A stretch of DNA of 64,000 bases from Paenibacillus dendritiformis (GTDB lineage Bacteria > Bacillota > Bacilli > Paenibacillales > Paenibacillaceae). Each line of letters opens with the position of its first letter. Within the stretch, counting starts at the first letter, position 1. The notes beneath the pieces were generated by a model. The model had not been told where the DNA came from. It saw only the letters and a program-made list of their open reading frames with translations, and ran no database searches. Below are positions 38,804 through 46,855 of this stretch, piece by piece. Location of the stretch: NCBI RefSeq assembly GCF_021654795.1, contig NZ_AP025344.1:1984501-2048500 (forward strand), written 5' to 3'. Made by a program: the position numbers and the translations under genes.

Positions 38804-38873
38804 GGCTGTCAGGATACCGACATAATAGAATGACCGTCCCGCAAGGACCGGCAGAGAGCGAGGAGTGAGAGAT

Positions 38874-40004
38874 ATGCAGGCTAGATTATTATTGGAGGAT
38901 GGCACGCTGTTCACGGGGGCCGGCTTCGGAGCAGAAGGCGAGACGACGGGAGAGGTCGTGTTCAGCACTGGGATGACAGGATATCAGGAGGTGCTGTCCG
39001 ACCCGTCCTACTGCGGTCAAATCGTAACGATGACCTATCCGCTTATCGGCAATTACGGCATTACCCGGGACGACTTCGAAGCGATTCGCCCGCATGTGCA
39101 CGGCTTCGTCGTCCGCCGGCATGAGCTGGTGCCGAGCAACTGGCGCGCCGAATATTCGGTCGACCGCCTGCTGAAGGAATATAGCATTGTCGGCATCAGC
39201 GGCATCGATACGCGGATGCTTACGCGCAAGCTGCGTCACTACGGGACGATGAAGGGAATCCTGACGACGGGAAGCGAGCCGGTCGAAGCGCTGATGGAGC
39301 GGCTTGCCGGCACGGAATCGCGCACGGACCAGGTCGCGCTGACTTCAACGAAGCATATTTACTCCAGCCCCGGCAATGGCCCGCGCATCGTGCTGGTTGA
39401 CTATGGCGCGAAGACCGGCATTCTCAGAGAGCTGACGAAGCGCGGCTGCGATGTCGTCGTCGTGCCCCATGATACGACGGCCGATGAGATCCGGCGCCTT
39501 CGACCGGACGGCATTCAATTGTCCAACGGGCCTGGGGATCCGAAGAATGTGCCGCATGCGGTCGCTACGGTCCGCGAGCTTATCGGCGAGTTCCCGCTGT
39601 TCGGCATCTGCCTTGGCCATCAAATCTTCGCGCTCGCTTGCGGAGCGGATACCGGCCGGCTCAAATTCGGACACCGCGGCGGCAATCACCCGGTCAAAGA
39701 ACTGGCGACGAACCGCTGCTATATTACATCGCAAAATCATGGCTATGCGGTATTGGAGGAATCCGTCAAGGACACGGACCTGCAGGTTACCCATATCAAT
39801 AATAACGACAAGACGATCGAAGGACTCAAGCATGCGACGGCGCCTGCCTTCTCGGTGCAGTATCATCCGGAAGCTTCGCCGGGACCGTATGACAGCAGCT
39901 ATCTGTTCGACCAATTCCTCGATATGATCCGGGAGCATCAGAGCAATCGGACATCGGTGCCGCGTCAGGCGGAACTGGCCGCACAGCTGAAAGGAGCGCG
40001 TTAA
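38874..40004 (+). CDS. carA: Carbamoyl-phosphate synthase small (glutaminase) subunit CarA
   Basis: 376 residues from ATG 38874; GTG 38865 is an alternative. The N-terminal part has [29 protein letters not shown]; the class I glutamine amidotransferase domain has FGICLGHQ with Cys246 as nucleophile and [22 protein letters not shown] with the catalytic His/Glu pair. Delivers ammonia to CarB. Starts 149 bp after pyrC, the largest gap in the operon. Confidence 0.96.
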   Translation: MQARLLLEDGTLFTGAGFGAEGETTGEVVFSTGMTGYQEVLSDPSYCGQIVTMTYPLIGNYGITRDDFEAIRPHVHGFVVRRHELVPSNWRAEYSVDRLLKEYSIVGISGIDTRMLTRKLRHYGTMKGILTTGSEPVEALMERLAGTESRTDQVALTSTKHIYSSPGNGPRIVLVDYGAKTGILRELTKRGCDVVVVPHDTTADEIRRLRPDGIQLSNGPGDPKNVPHAVATVRELIGEFPLFGICLGHQIFALACGADTGRLKFGHRGGNHPVKELATNRCYITSQNHGYAVLEESVKDTDLQVTHINNNDKTIEGLKHATAPAFSVQYHPEASPGPYDSSYLFDQFLDMIREHQSNRTSVPRQAELAAQLKGAR

Positions 40005-40005
40005 T

Positions 40006-43000
40006 ATGCCGAAGAACACAGACCTCAAAAAAATTCTCGTCATCGGTTCCGGGCCGATCGTCATCGGCCAGGCGGCAGAGTTCGACTATGCCGGAACGCA
40101 GGCCTGCCAGGCGTTGAAGGAAGAGGGCATCGAGGTGGTGCTCATCAACAGCAACCCGGCTACGATTATGACGGATACCAATATGGCGGATAAAGTCTAT
40201 ATCGAGCCGATTACGCTTGATTTCGTCACGCAAATCATCCGCCAGGAGCGTCCGGACGGTTTGCTGCCGACGCTCGGCGGCCAGACCGGCCTTAACATGG
40301 CGGTCGAGCTGGCGCGGGCAGGCGTGCTGGAGCAGGAAAACGTGAAGCTGCTCGGCACGCAGCTCGATGCGATTGAACGCGCCGAAGACCGGGATATGTT
40401 CCGCGAGCTGATGCGGGAGCTGGAGCAGCCGGTGCCGGAGAGCACCATCGTGACGTCGGTGGAGGAAGCGGTCGAGTTCGCCAACAGCATCGGCTATCCG
40501 ATTATTGTCCGCCCGGCCTACACGCTCGGCGGCACAGGCGGCGGCATCTGCGATAACGAAGAGGAGCTCCGCGACATCGTCGCCTCCGGCATCCGCTACA
40601 GCCCAATCGGCCAATGTCTGATTGAGAAGAGCATCGCCGGCATGAAGGAAATCGAGTACGAAGTCATGCGCGACGCCAATGACAACTGCATTGTCGTCTG
40701 CAATATGGAGAACTTCGACCCGGTGGGCGTCCACACGGGCGACAGCATCGTCGTGGCGCCGAGCCAGACGCTGTCGGATCGGGAGTATCAGATGCTCCGT
40801 TCCGCCTCGCTCAAAATCATCCGCGCGCTCAACATCGAGGGCGGATGCAACGTGCAGTTCGCCTTGGATCCGCACAGCTATCAATACTATGTCATTGAGG
40901 TGAATCCGCGGGTAAGCCGTTCGTCGGCGCTTGCGTCCAAGGCAACGGGCTACCCGATTGCGAAGATGGCCGCCAAAATCGCGGTCGGCTACACGCTGGA
41001 TGAGATTGTGAACCCGGTGACGGGACAGACCTATGCATGCTTCGAGCCAACGCTGGACTATATTGTATCCAAAATCCCGCGCTGGCCGTTCGATAAATTC
41101 ACGCAAGCGAACCGGAAGCTCGGCACCCAGATGAAGGCGACCGGGGAAGTGATGGCGATTGGCCGGACGTTCGAGGAGTCGATGCACAAAGCGGTGCGTT
41201 CGCTCGAAATCGGGCTCCATCGACTTTGCTTGCCGGAAGCCGCTCAACTCGACAATGCCGAGCTGGAAGCGCGCCTGAAATCGCCGGACGATGAGCGGCT
41301 GTTCCTGCTGGCGGAAGCTTTCCGCCGCGGCTATGAGCTGCAGCGTCTGCATGATATCACGAAGATTGATTGGTGGTTCCTGCATAAAATCGAAGGCATG
41401 ATTGCCTTTGAAGCGCGGATTCGGGAGGAGCCGGCTCTGAGCGAGCAGACGCTGTATGAAGCGAAGCGCATGGGCTTCACGGACCGCGCCATTGCGGAGC
41501 TTCGTCATGCGGGTCATCCAGGGGCGGCCCATACGACGGAAGCGGAGGTATCCGCGCTGCGCAAGGAGCTCGGTCTGCGTCCGGTCTATAAGATGGTAGA
41601 TACGTGCGCGGCCGAATTCGAGGCCTCCACTCCTTACTATTACTCGACCTATGAGACAGAGAATGAAGTCCTCTCTACCGGGAAGGAGAAGATTCTTGTC
41701 CTCGGCTCCGGCCCGATTCGGATTGGGCAAGGCATTGAATTCGATTATTCGACCGTGCATGCGGTGTGGGCCATCCAAGACGCAGGCTACGAAGCGGTCA
41801 TCATCAATAATAATCCGGAGACGGTCTCGACGGACTTCAACACATCGGATCGCCTCTACTTCGAGCCGCTCTTCTTCGAAGACGTGATGAATGTCATCGA
41901 GCAGGAGAAGCCGGTCGGGGTCATCGTCCAGTTCGGCGGCCAGACCGCGATTAACCTGGCGGCTCCGCTGGCGAAGGCCGGGGTGCGGATTCTCGGCTCC
42001 AGCCTCGAGAGCATCGATGAAGCGGAAGACCGCAAAAAGTTCGAAGCGCTCTTGTCGCGTCTCGGCATCGCGCAGCCGACCGGCAGCACCGTCACTTCGG
42101 TCGACGAAGCGGTCGGTACGGCACAGCGCATCGGGTATCCGGTGCTTGTCCGCCCGTCCTATGTCCTCGGCGGACGCGCGATGGAAATCGTCTACTCGGA
42201 TTCTGAGCTGCTCAACTATATGGAATATGCCGTTAAAATCAATCCGGAGCATCCGGTCCTTATCGACCGCTACATGCTGGGCAAGGAAGTCGAGGTCGAC
42301 GCGATTTGCGACGGCGAGACGGTGCTCATTCCGGGCATTATGGAGCATGTGGAGCGCGCCGGGGTGCACTCGGGCGACTCGATTGCGGTGTACCCGCCGC
42401 AGCATCTGTCCGGGGAGCTGCAGCAGCAGGTGGTCGACATTACGATTCGTATCGCCAAGGAACTGAAGACGATTGGACTTATCAATATCCAGTTCGTAAT
42501 TTATCAAAATCAAGTCTATGTTATCGAGGTCAACCCGCGCTCGTCCCGCACGGTGCCGTTTTTGAGCAAGGTGACCAATATCCCGATGGCGAACGTGGCG
42601 ACGAAGCTCATTCTTGGCGCGAAGCTGAACGACCTCGGGTATCAGGAAGGCCTGTGGCCGGAAGACGACCATGTCTCGGTGAAGGTTCCTGTCTTCTCCT
42701 TCGCCAAGCTGCGCCGGGTCGAGCCGACGCTCGGACCGGAGATGAAGTCGACCGGGGAAGTAATGGGCCGTGACAAGCAGTATGCCAAGGCGCTGTACAA
42801 GGGCCTTATCGGCTCGGGTATGAAAATACCGGCAACCGGAGCGATTGTGTGCACGGTGGCGGATAAGGACAAGGAAGAAGCGGTGCAATTGATGAGAGGC
42901 TTCGCCGCTCTCGGCTATAAGCTGATAGCGACAGGAGGCACCGCCACGGCGCTGGAGGAAGCGGGGCTGAACGTCAAGCGCGTCAACAAGCTGACGGAAG

Positions 43001-43224
43001 GCACTCCGAATATTCTTGACCTGATCCGGAACGGGGAAGCGCACTTCGTGGTCAATACGCTGACGAAGGGCAAGACTCCGGAACGGGACGGCTTCCGCAT
43101 CCGCCGCGAGGCGGTGGAGAATGGCGTCGTCTGCATGACCTCGCTGGATACGGTGCGCGCGCTGCTCGAGATGCTGGAGCAGATTAATTTCTCTTCGCGT
43201 CCGATGCCGGCCATCCGGAGCTAA
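40006..43224 (+). CDS. carB: Carbamoyl-phosphate synthase large subunit CarB
   Basis: 1072 residues, ATG 40006 two bases after carA. Two homologous ATP-grasp halves: the first begins [23 protein letters not shown], the second near residue 555 with [21 protein letters not shown]. The C-terminal MGS-like domain (about 930-1072) starts with [25 protein letters not shown] and carries allosteric control. Full length. Serves both pyrimidine and possibly arginine synthesis unless another CPS exists elsewhere. Confidence 0.96.
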   Translation: MPKNTDLKKILVIGSGPIVIGQAAEFDYAGTQACQALKEEGIEVVLINSNPATIMTDTNMADKVYIEPITLDFVTQIIRQERPDGLLPTLGGQTGLNMAVELARAGVLEQENVKLLGTQLDAIERAEDRDMFRELMRELEQPVPESTIVTSVEEAVEFANSIGYPIIVRPAYTLGGTGGGICDNEEELRDIVASGIRYSPIGQCLIEKSIAGMKEIEYEVMRDANDNCIVVCNMENFDPVGVHTGDSIVVAPSQTLSDREYQMLRSASLKIIRALNIEGGCNVQFALDPHSYQYYVIEVNPRVSRSSALASKATGYPIAKMAAKIAVGYTLDEIVNPVTGQTYACFEPTLDYIVSKIPRWPFDKFTQANRKLGTQMKATGEVMAIGRTFEESMHKAVRSLEIGLHRLCLPEAAQLDNAELEARLKSPDDERLFLLAEAFRRGYELQRLHDITKIDWWFLHKIEGMIAFEARIREEPALSEQTLYEAKRMGFTDRAIAELRHAGHPGAAHTTEAEVSALRKELGLRPVYKMVDTCAAEFEASTPYYYSTYETENEVLSTGKEKILVLGSGPIRIGQGIEFDYSTVHAVWAIQDAGYEAVIINNNPETVSTDFNTSDRLYFEPLFFEDVMNVIEQEKPVGVIVQFGGQTAINLAAPLAKAGVRILGSSLESIDEAEDRKKFEALLSRLGIAQPTGSTVTSVDEAVGTAQRIGYPVLVRPSYVLGGRAMEIVYSDSELLNYMEYAVKINPEHPVLIDRYMLGKEVEVDAICDGETVLIPGIMEHVERAGVHSGDSIAVYPPQHLSGELQQQVVDITIRIAKELKTIGLINIQFVIYQNQVYVIEVNPRSSRTVPFLSKVTNIPMANVATKLILGAKLNDLGYQEGLWPEDDHVSVKVPVFSFAKLRRVEPTLGPEMKSTGEVMGRDKQYAKALYKGLIGSGMKIPATGAIVCTVADKDKEEAVQLMRGFAALGYKLIATGGTATALEEAGLNVKRVNKLTEGTPNILDLIRNGEAHFVVNTLTKGKTPERDGFRIRREAVENGVVCMTSLDTVRALLEMLEQINFSSRPMPAIRS

Positions 43225-43250
43225 ACGAATAGATATAGATGCGCGACAAG

Positions 43251-43282
43251 CAATCGGGGAGGCCTGCGGGCCTCCCCGATTG
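43251..43282 (+). repeat. Perfect 14-bp inverted repeat between carB and pyrF
   Basis: Bases 43251-43264 (caatcggggaggcc) pair fully with 43269-43282, loop tgcg. No T-run follows, so it is not a standard terminator. It may stabilise or process the mRNA between carB and pyrF. Confidence 0.75.
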
Positions 43283-43331
43283 GCGGGATGCGCATGGAGA
43301 GGAAAGTATGTATGATAGCGGGGGGAAGAAT

Positions 43332-44075
43332 ATGAGTCATACGGTATCATTTGAACAGGCGGCGAGCCGGGTGATGGTCGCGCTGGATTATGCCGGGACG
43401 GCGGAGGCCCAGAGTCTTATTGAACGGCTGGAGGGCATTCCTTGCTATATGAAGGTAGGCATGCAGCTGTTCTACGCGGGCGGTCCTTCCTTCATCCGCG
43501 AGCTCAAGGAGCGCGGGTACAGTGTGTTTTTGGATGTGAAAATGCATGACATTCCAAATACGGTCAAGGGCGGGGCGAATAGCATTGCGAAGCTGGGCGT
43601 CGACATGTTCAACGTTCATGCGGCCGGAGGCAAAAAGATGATGCAGGCGGCCATCGAGGGCGTCGAGGCGGCCCGCGCGGCCGACCGTTCGCTGCCGCGT
43701 CCGGTGATTATCGCCGTTACGCAGCTCACGAGCACGAATACCGAGGTCATGAATGAAGAGATCGGAATTCCCGGCACGGTCGAAGAGACCGTCGTCCGCT
43801 ATGCGAAGCTGACGCAGGAAGCCGGACTCGACGGAGTCGTCGCTTCTCCGCATGAGGTGAAGAGCATCAAGGCGGCCTGCGGCGCTTCGTTCCGCACGGT
43901 TACGCCGGGCATCCGGCCGAAGGGAGCTCCGCTCCAGGATCAGTCCCGCGTGATGACCCCGGCGGAAGCGATGCGGCATGGCACGGATTTTATCGTCGTC
44001 GGCCGTCCGATTACGGAAGCGGCGGATCCAAGGGCAGCCTTACTATCCATTATCGAGGAGTTGATGCAACGATGA
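43332..44075 (+). CDS. pyrF: Orotidine-5'-phosphate decarboxylase PyrF
   Basis: 247 residues from ATG 43332, which follows GGGGGGAAG and matches the N-terminus of homologues; ATG 43308 would add eight residues. TIM barrel with MVALDYAG and [17 protein letters not shown], where Lys70 and the neighbouring Asp/Lys form the catalytic set, and [21 protein letters not shown]. It makes UMP. The pyrK and pyrD genes that precede pyrF in B. subtilis are absent. Confidence 0.95.
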   Translation: MSHTVSFEQAASRVMVALDYAGTAEAQSLIERLEGIPCYMKVGMQLFYAGGPSFIRELKERGYSVFLDVKMHDIPNTVKGGANSIAKLGVDMFNVHAAGGKKMMQAAIEGVEAARAADRSLPRPVIIAVTQLTSTNTEVMNEEIGIPGTVEETVVRYAKLTQEAGLDGVVASPHEVKSIKAACGASFRTVTPGIRPKGAPLQDQSRVMTPAEAMRHGTDFIVVGRPITEAADPRAALLSIIEELMQR

Positions 44076-44710
44076 CCACGACGAAGAGAGAACGCGAGAT
44101 TGCCGGACATTTGTTATCCATAGAAGCGGTGGCGCTGCGGCCGCATGAGCCGTTCACCTGGACATCCGGAATCAAGTCCCCTATCTACTGCGATAACCGC
44201 TTGACGATGTCTTACCCTGAGATTCGGGGAGCCCTTGCCGAAGGATTCGCTTCCTTGGTCAAGGAATATGCGCCGGATGCCGAAGTCATCGCCGGGACGG
44301 CGACCGCCGGCATTCCGCACGCGGCCTGGGTCGCGGACAAGCTGGGGCTGCCTATGGCTTACGTTCGCGACAAAGCGAAGGGACACGGGAAGCAGAATCA
44401 GATCGAGGGCTTGATTCGGCCGGGGCAGAAGGTCGTCGTGATCGAGGATCTGATCTCGACCGGGGGCAGCTCGCTCAAGGCGGCGATGGCCGTCAAGGAA
44501 GCCGGGGCGGAGCCGCTTGCCGTATTCGCCATCTTCAGCTATGAGCTGGAAAAAGCGGAGCAGGCGTTCCGGGAAGCCGGAATCCCGCTGCACACGCTGT
44601 CCCGCTATACCGCCCTCATCGAGACGGCTCTGGAGAGAGGCGTCATCCAAGCGCGGGACCTTGATGTACTGGCATCGTGGCGCGTCAATCCGGCAGGCTG
44701 GGGCAAATAG
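44072..44710 (+). CDS. pyrE: Orotate phosphoribosyltransferase PyrE
   Basis: 212 residues, ATG 44072 overlapping the pyrF stop by four bases. PRTase fold: [48 protein letters not shown] and the PRPP motif [14 protein letters not shown]. It converts orotate to OMP. Last gene of the operon. Confidence 0.96.
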   Translation: MTTTKREREIAGHLLSIEAVALRPHEPFTWTSGIKSPIYCDNRLTMSYPEIRGALAEGFASLVKEYAPDAEVIAGTATAGIPHAAWVADKLGLPMAYVRDKAKGHGKQNQIEGLIRPGQKVVVIEDLISTGGSSLKAAMAVKEAGAEPLAVFAIFSYELEKAEQAFREAGIPLHTLSRYTALIETALERGVIQARDLDVLASWRVNPAGWGK

Positions 44711-44731
44711 CGGAGGAGAGCATAAGTTGAG

Positions 44732-44762
44732 CCTAACCGACATAATGGTTAGGTTTTTTTTC
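44732..44762 (+). terminator. Terminator of the pyr operon
   Basis: cctaacc / ggttagg with an 8-base loop and a T-run from 44754. Confidence 0.85.
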
Positions 44763-44843
44763 TTTTCCGGCAAACAATTAACAATAAATCTAGTATAACG
44801 TAGTAGGTATAAACAGGAAACGAACGGAAGCCGGGACATCTTT

Positions 44844-44925
44844 AATATTTAAGCAATATTTAAGGGAAATGACGGTATCGCATTACAAAGATTGTAACTT
44901 TTCTTTCTTTCCAATCGTTTATACT
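44844..44925 (+). promoter_or_regulatory. Putative regulatory region of the ABC cluster
   Basis: Two copies of AATATTTAAG at 44844-44853 and 44855-44864 (period 11 bp), then a palindrome TTACAA-AGA-TTGTAA (44883-44897), then a -10-like TATACT at 44920-44925. Tandem repeats one turn apart are typical for OmpR-family response regulators. No regulator gene is in the cluster, so the binder is unknown. I did not find a clear -35. Confidence 0.45.
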
Positions 44926-44972
44926 TAGGATGAGTTTTTGACGATATGTCCGAGAAAGGGGCGAATAATGCA

Positions 44973-45806
44973 ATGAAATGGCTTCGCAAACGGAAGAAGT
45001 CAGACCGTGCCGAGGCATCCCCGGCTCTCGCGGCGAACCAGCAGGAAGAAGTGGCGCAAGAGAAGACGGAATACATACAGGACAAGACCCAAGCTGCAGC
45101 ATGGCCTGCCCGGGCCCATCCGATCTCTCCGGATCAACCGCTCCTTGAAGTTCGCGGGGTGGAGCGCACGTTCCAGGTCGGCAGCCAGAAGCTGCATGTG
45201 CTCAAAGGAATCGAGATGGAAGTGCACCCGGGCCAACTGGTCATGCTGAAGGGCCGATCCGGGTCAGGGAAGACGACACTGCTGAATATGCTTGGAGGGC
45301 TCGATCTGCCCACGAAGGGCGAGATCCGGTTCCGCGGGGAACCGTTCTCGACATGGAGCGATGACAAGCGCACGATGACGCGGCGCAGCGAGATCGGGTT
45401 CATTTTCCAAGCTTATGCGCTTATGCCGCTATTGTCCGCTTATGAGAACGTTGAACTGTCGCTGCGGATGGCTAATGTGCCCCGCCATCTATGGAAGGAG
45501 CGGGTCCAATATTGCCTTGAGATGGTTGGATTGGGCAAGCGCATGAGCCACCGTCCCTTCGAAATGTCGGGGGGAGAGCAGCAACGGGTTGCGATAGCCA
45601 AATCGATTGCTCATAAGCCGCTGCTGTTATTGGCCGACGAGCCGACAGCGGAATTGGATTCACAAATGGGGGCTCAGGTCATGGGCGTATTCCGGCAAAT
45701 CATTCGTTCGGAAAAAATCGCCATCTGCATGACCACCCACGATCCCACAATTTTGGAGGTAGCTGATCATGTTTATGAAATGGTCGACGGAAGATTCATC
45801 ACCTAG
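44973..45806 (+). CDS. ABC transporter ATPase 1 (MacB/LolD type) with N-terminal charged extension
   Basis: 277 residues from ATG 44973, after AAAGGGG; ATG 44946 would add nine residues but has no ribosome site. Residues 1-55 are a Lys/Arg then Gln/Glu-rich extension (KRKKSDRAEASPALAANQQE) not found in usual LolD-like ATPases. The ATPase domain has Walker A GRSGSGKT (94-101), signature MSGGEQQR and Walker B LLLLADEPTAELD. It partners FtsX-like permeases in this superfamily. It overlaps the adaptor gene by 38 bases. First gene of the accessory ABC cluster. Confidence 0.88.
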   Translation: MKWLRKRKKSDRAEASPALAANQQEEVAQEKTEYIQDKTQAAAWPARAHPISPDQPLLEVRGVERTFQVGSQKLHVLKGIEMEVHPGQLVMLKGRSGSGKTTLLNMLGGLDLPTKGEIRFRGEPFSTWSDDKRTMTRRSEIGFIFQAYALMPLLSAYENVELSLRMANVPRHLWKERVQYCLEMVGLGKRMSHRPFEMSGGEQQRVAIAKSIAHKPLLLLADEPTAELDSQMGAQVMGVFRQIIRSEKIAICMTTHDPTILEVADHVYEMVDGRFIT

Positions 45807-46854
45807 AAGCGGGCGCAAATGGCGCCGTGCCGCACTGGCGCTAATGTGCGGGATGCTGGTGTTCACGTCCGCCTGCTCGCTTCTGCCGGATGAAGAGGAA
45901 GAGGAAGTGATACCGACCATCACGCCGCCTTCGGTATCGAAGAAGCCGGAATATGAAGTGGTTCGGAAGGATATGGTGGTCCCTGTCTCCATGACGGGCA
46001 AATTAATGTCGGAACAGGAAGATATCCTGTTCTTTACGCTGGACAACAAGCCGATCAAGAACATTTATGTCAAGAACGGCGATTCGGTCAAAAAAGGCCA
46101 GGTCATCGCGGAGCTTGACGTGGACGATCTGAAAAAGGATCTGCGCCAGAAGCGTCTGCAGCTGCGGGCCGAAGAAGTGAAGATGAAGGAGACGCTGCGC
46201 AAAAAAGACGAGATGGATCCGGTCGAGTTCGAGGAAGCGCAGATCTTGTTCGAACAGAAGCAGCAGGATCTTGTCGATCTCCAGACGGATATCGACAAGG
46301 CGACGCTTACCGCTCCGTTCACGGGCACGGTCGTGTCGGTGACGGCGAAGAAGGGCGCGATGTCGAAGAAGTACGATCCGGTGGCGATCGTCGCGGATAC
46401 GACCCGGCTGACCGTCGCCGCGCAGCCGTCGAAGGATGATCTGAAGCGCATCACGCCGGGGATGGAAGCCCAGGTCAGCATCAACTCGGTTGAAGGCGTG
46501 ATTAAGGGCAAGGTCAAGGCGCTTCCGCAGCCATCGAACGATAATAATGGAGGCGGCCAGGGCGAGCAGCCGGAGCAGGACCGGATCGACAAGTATATGA
46601 CGATCGAGGTGGAGAAGCTGCCGAAGGGAGTCACCCGGGGCACCATGCTTAGCGTCACCGTCGTGACGAACAGGATCAAGGACGCGATCGTCATTCCTCC
46701 TTCCGCCCTGCGCACGATCGGTTCACGGACCTACGTGCAAGTCGCCGACGAGAACGGGAAGCGGGAAGTCGACGTCGAGGTTGGGGTGCAGCTGCCGACC
46801 GAGATTCAAATAAAAGCCGGACTTGAACCGGGTCAGAAAGTAGTGGGCCGATAA
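45769..46854 (+). CDS. HlyD/RND-type periplasmic adaptor lipoprotein
   Basis: 361 residues, ATG 45769, eight bases after GGAGGT that lies inside the ATPase 1 gene. Lipobox FTSAC with Cys36, then an acidic stretch. Barrel-sandwich halves flank a coiled coil (about 112-162, KKDLRQKRLQLRAEEVKMKE) and the lipoyl-like TLTAPFTGTVVSVTAKKGAMS, followed by a beta-barrel domain. Such adaptors join MacB-type ABC exporters to the outside. A Gly/Asn/Gln linker near residue 250 is unusual. Start with translational coupling to ATPase 1. Confidence 0.88.
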   Translation: MFMKWSTEDSSPRSGRKWRRAALALMCGMLVFTSACSLLPDEEEEEVIPTITPPSVSKKPEYEVVRKDMVVPVSMTGKLMSEQEDILFFTLDNKPIKNIYVKNGDSVKKGQVIAELDVDDLKKDLRQKRLQLRAEEVKMKETLRKKDEMDPVEFEEAQILFEQKQQDLVDLQTDIDKATLTAPFTGTVVSVTAKKGAMSKKYDPVAIVADTTRLTVAAQPSKDDLKRITPGMEAQVSINSVEGVIKGKVKALPQPSNDNNGGGQGEQPEQDRIDKYMTIEVEKLPKGVTRGTMLSVTVVTNRIKDAIVIPPSALRTIGSRTYVQVADENGKREVDVEVGVQLPTEIQIKAGLEPGQKVVGR

Positions 46855-46855
46855 G

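Noticed and set aside
43251..43282. Terminator after carB
   Set aside because: No T-run on either strand, and pyrF and pyrE continue in the same direction close by; kept only as an inverted repeat.
39826..43350. A 1174-codon open frame on the minus strand, antisense to carB
   Set aside because: carB is a clear full-length enzyme on the plus strand; the antisense frame is Arg/His-rich with no domain and results from codon bias in GC-rich sequence.
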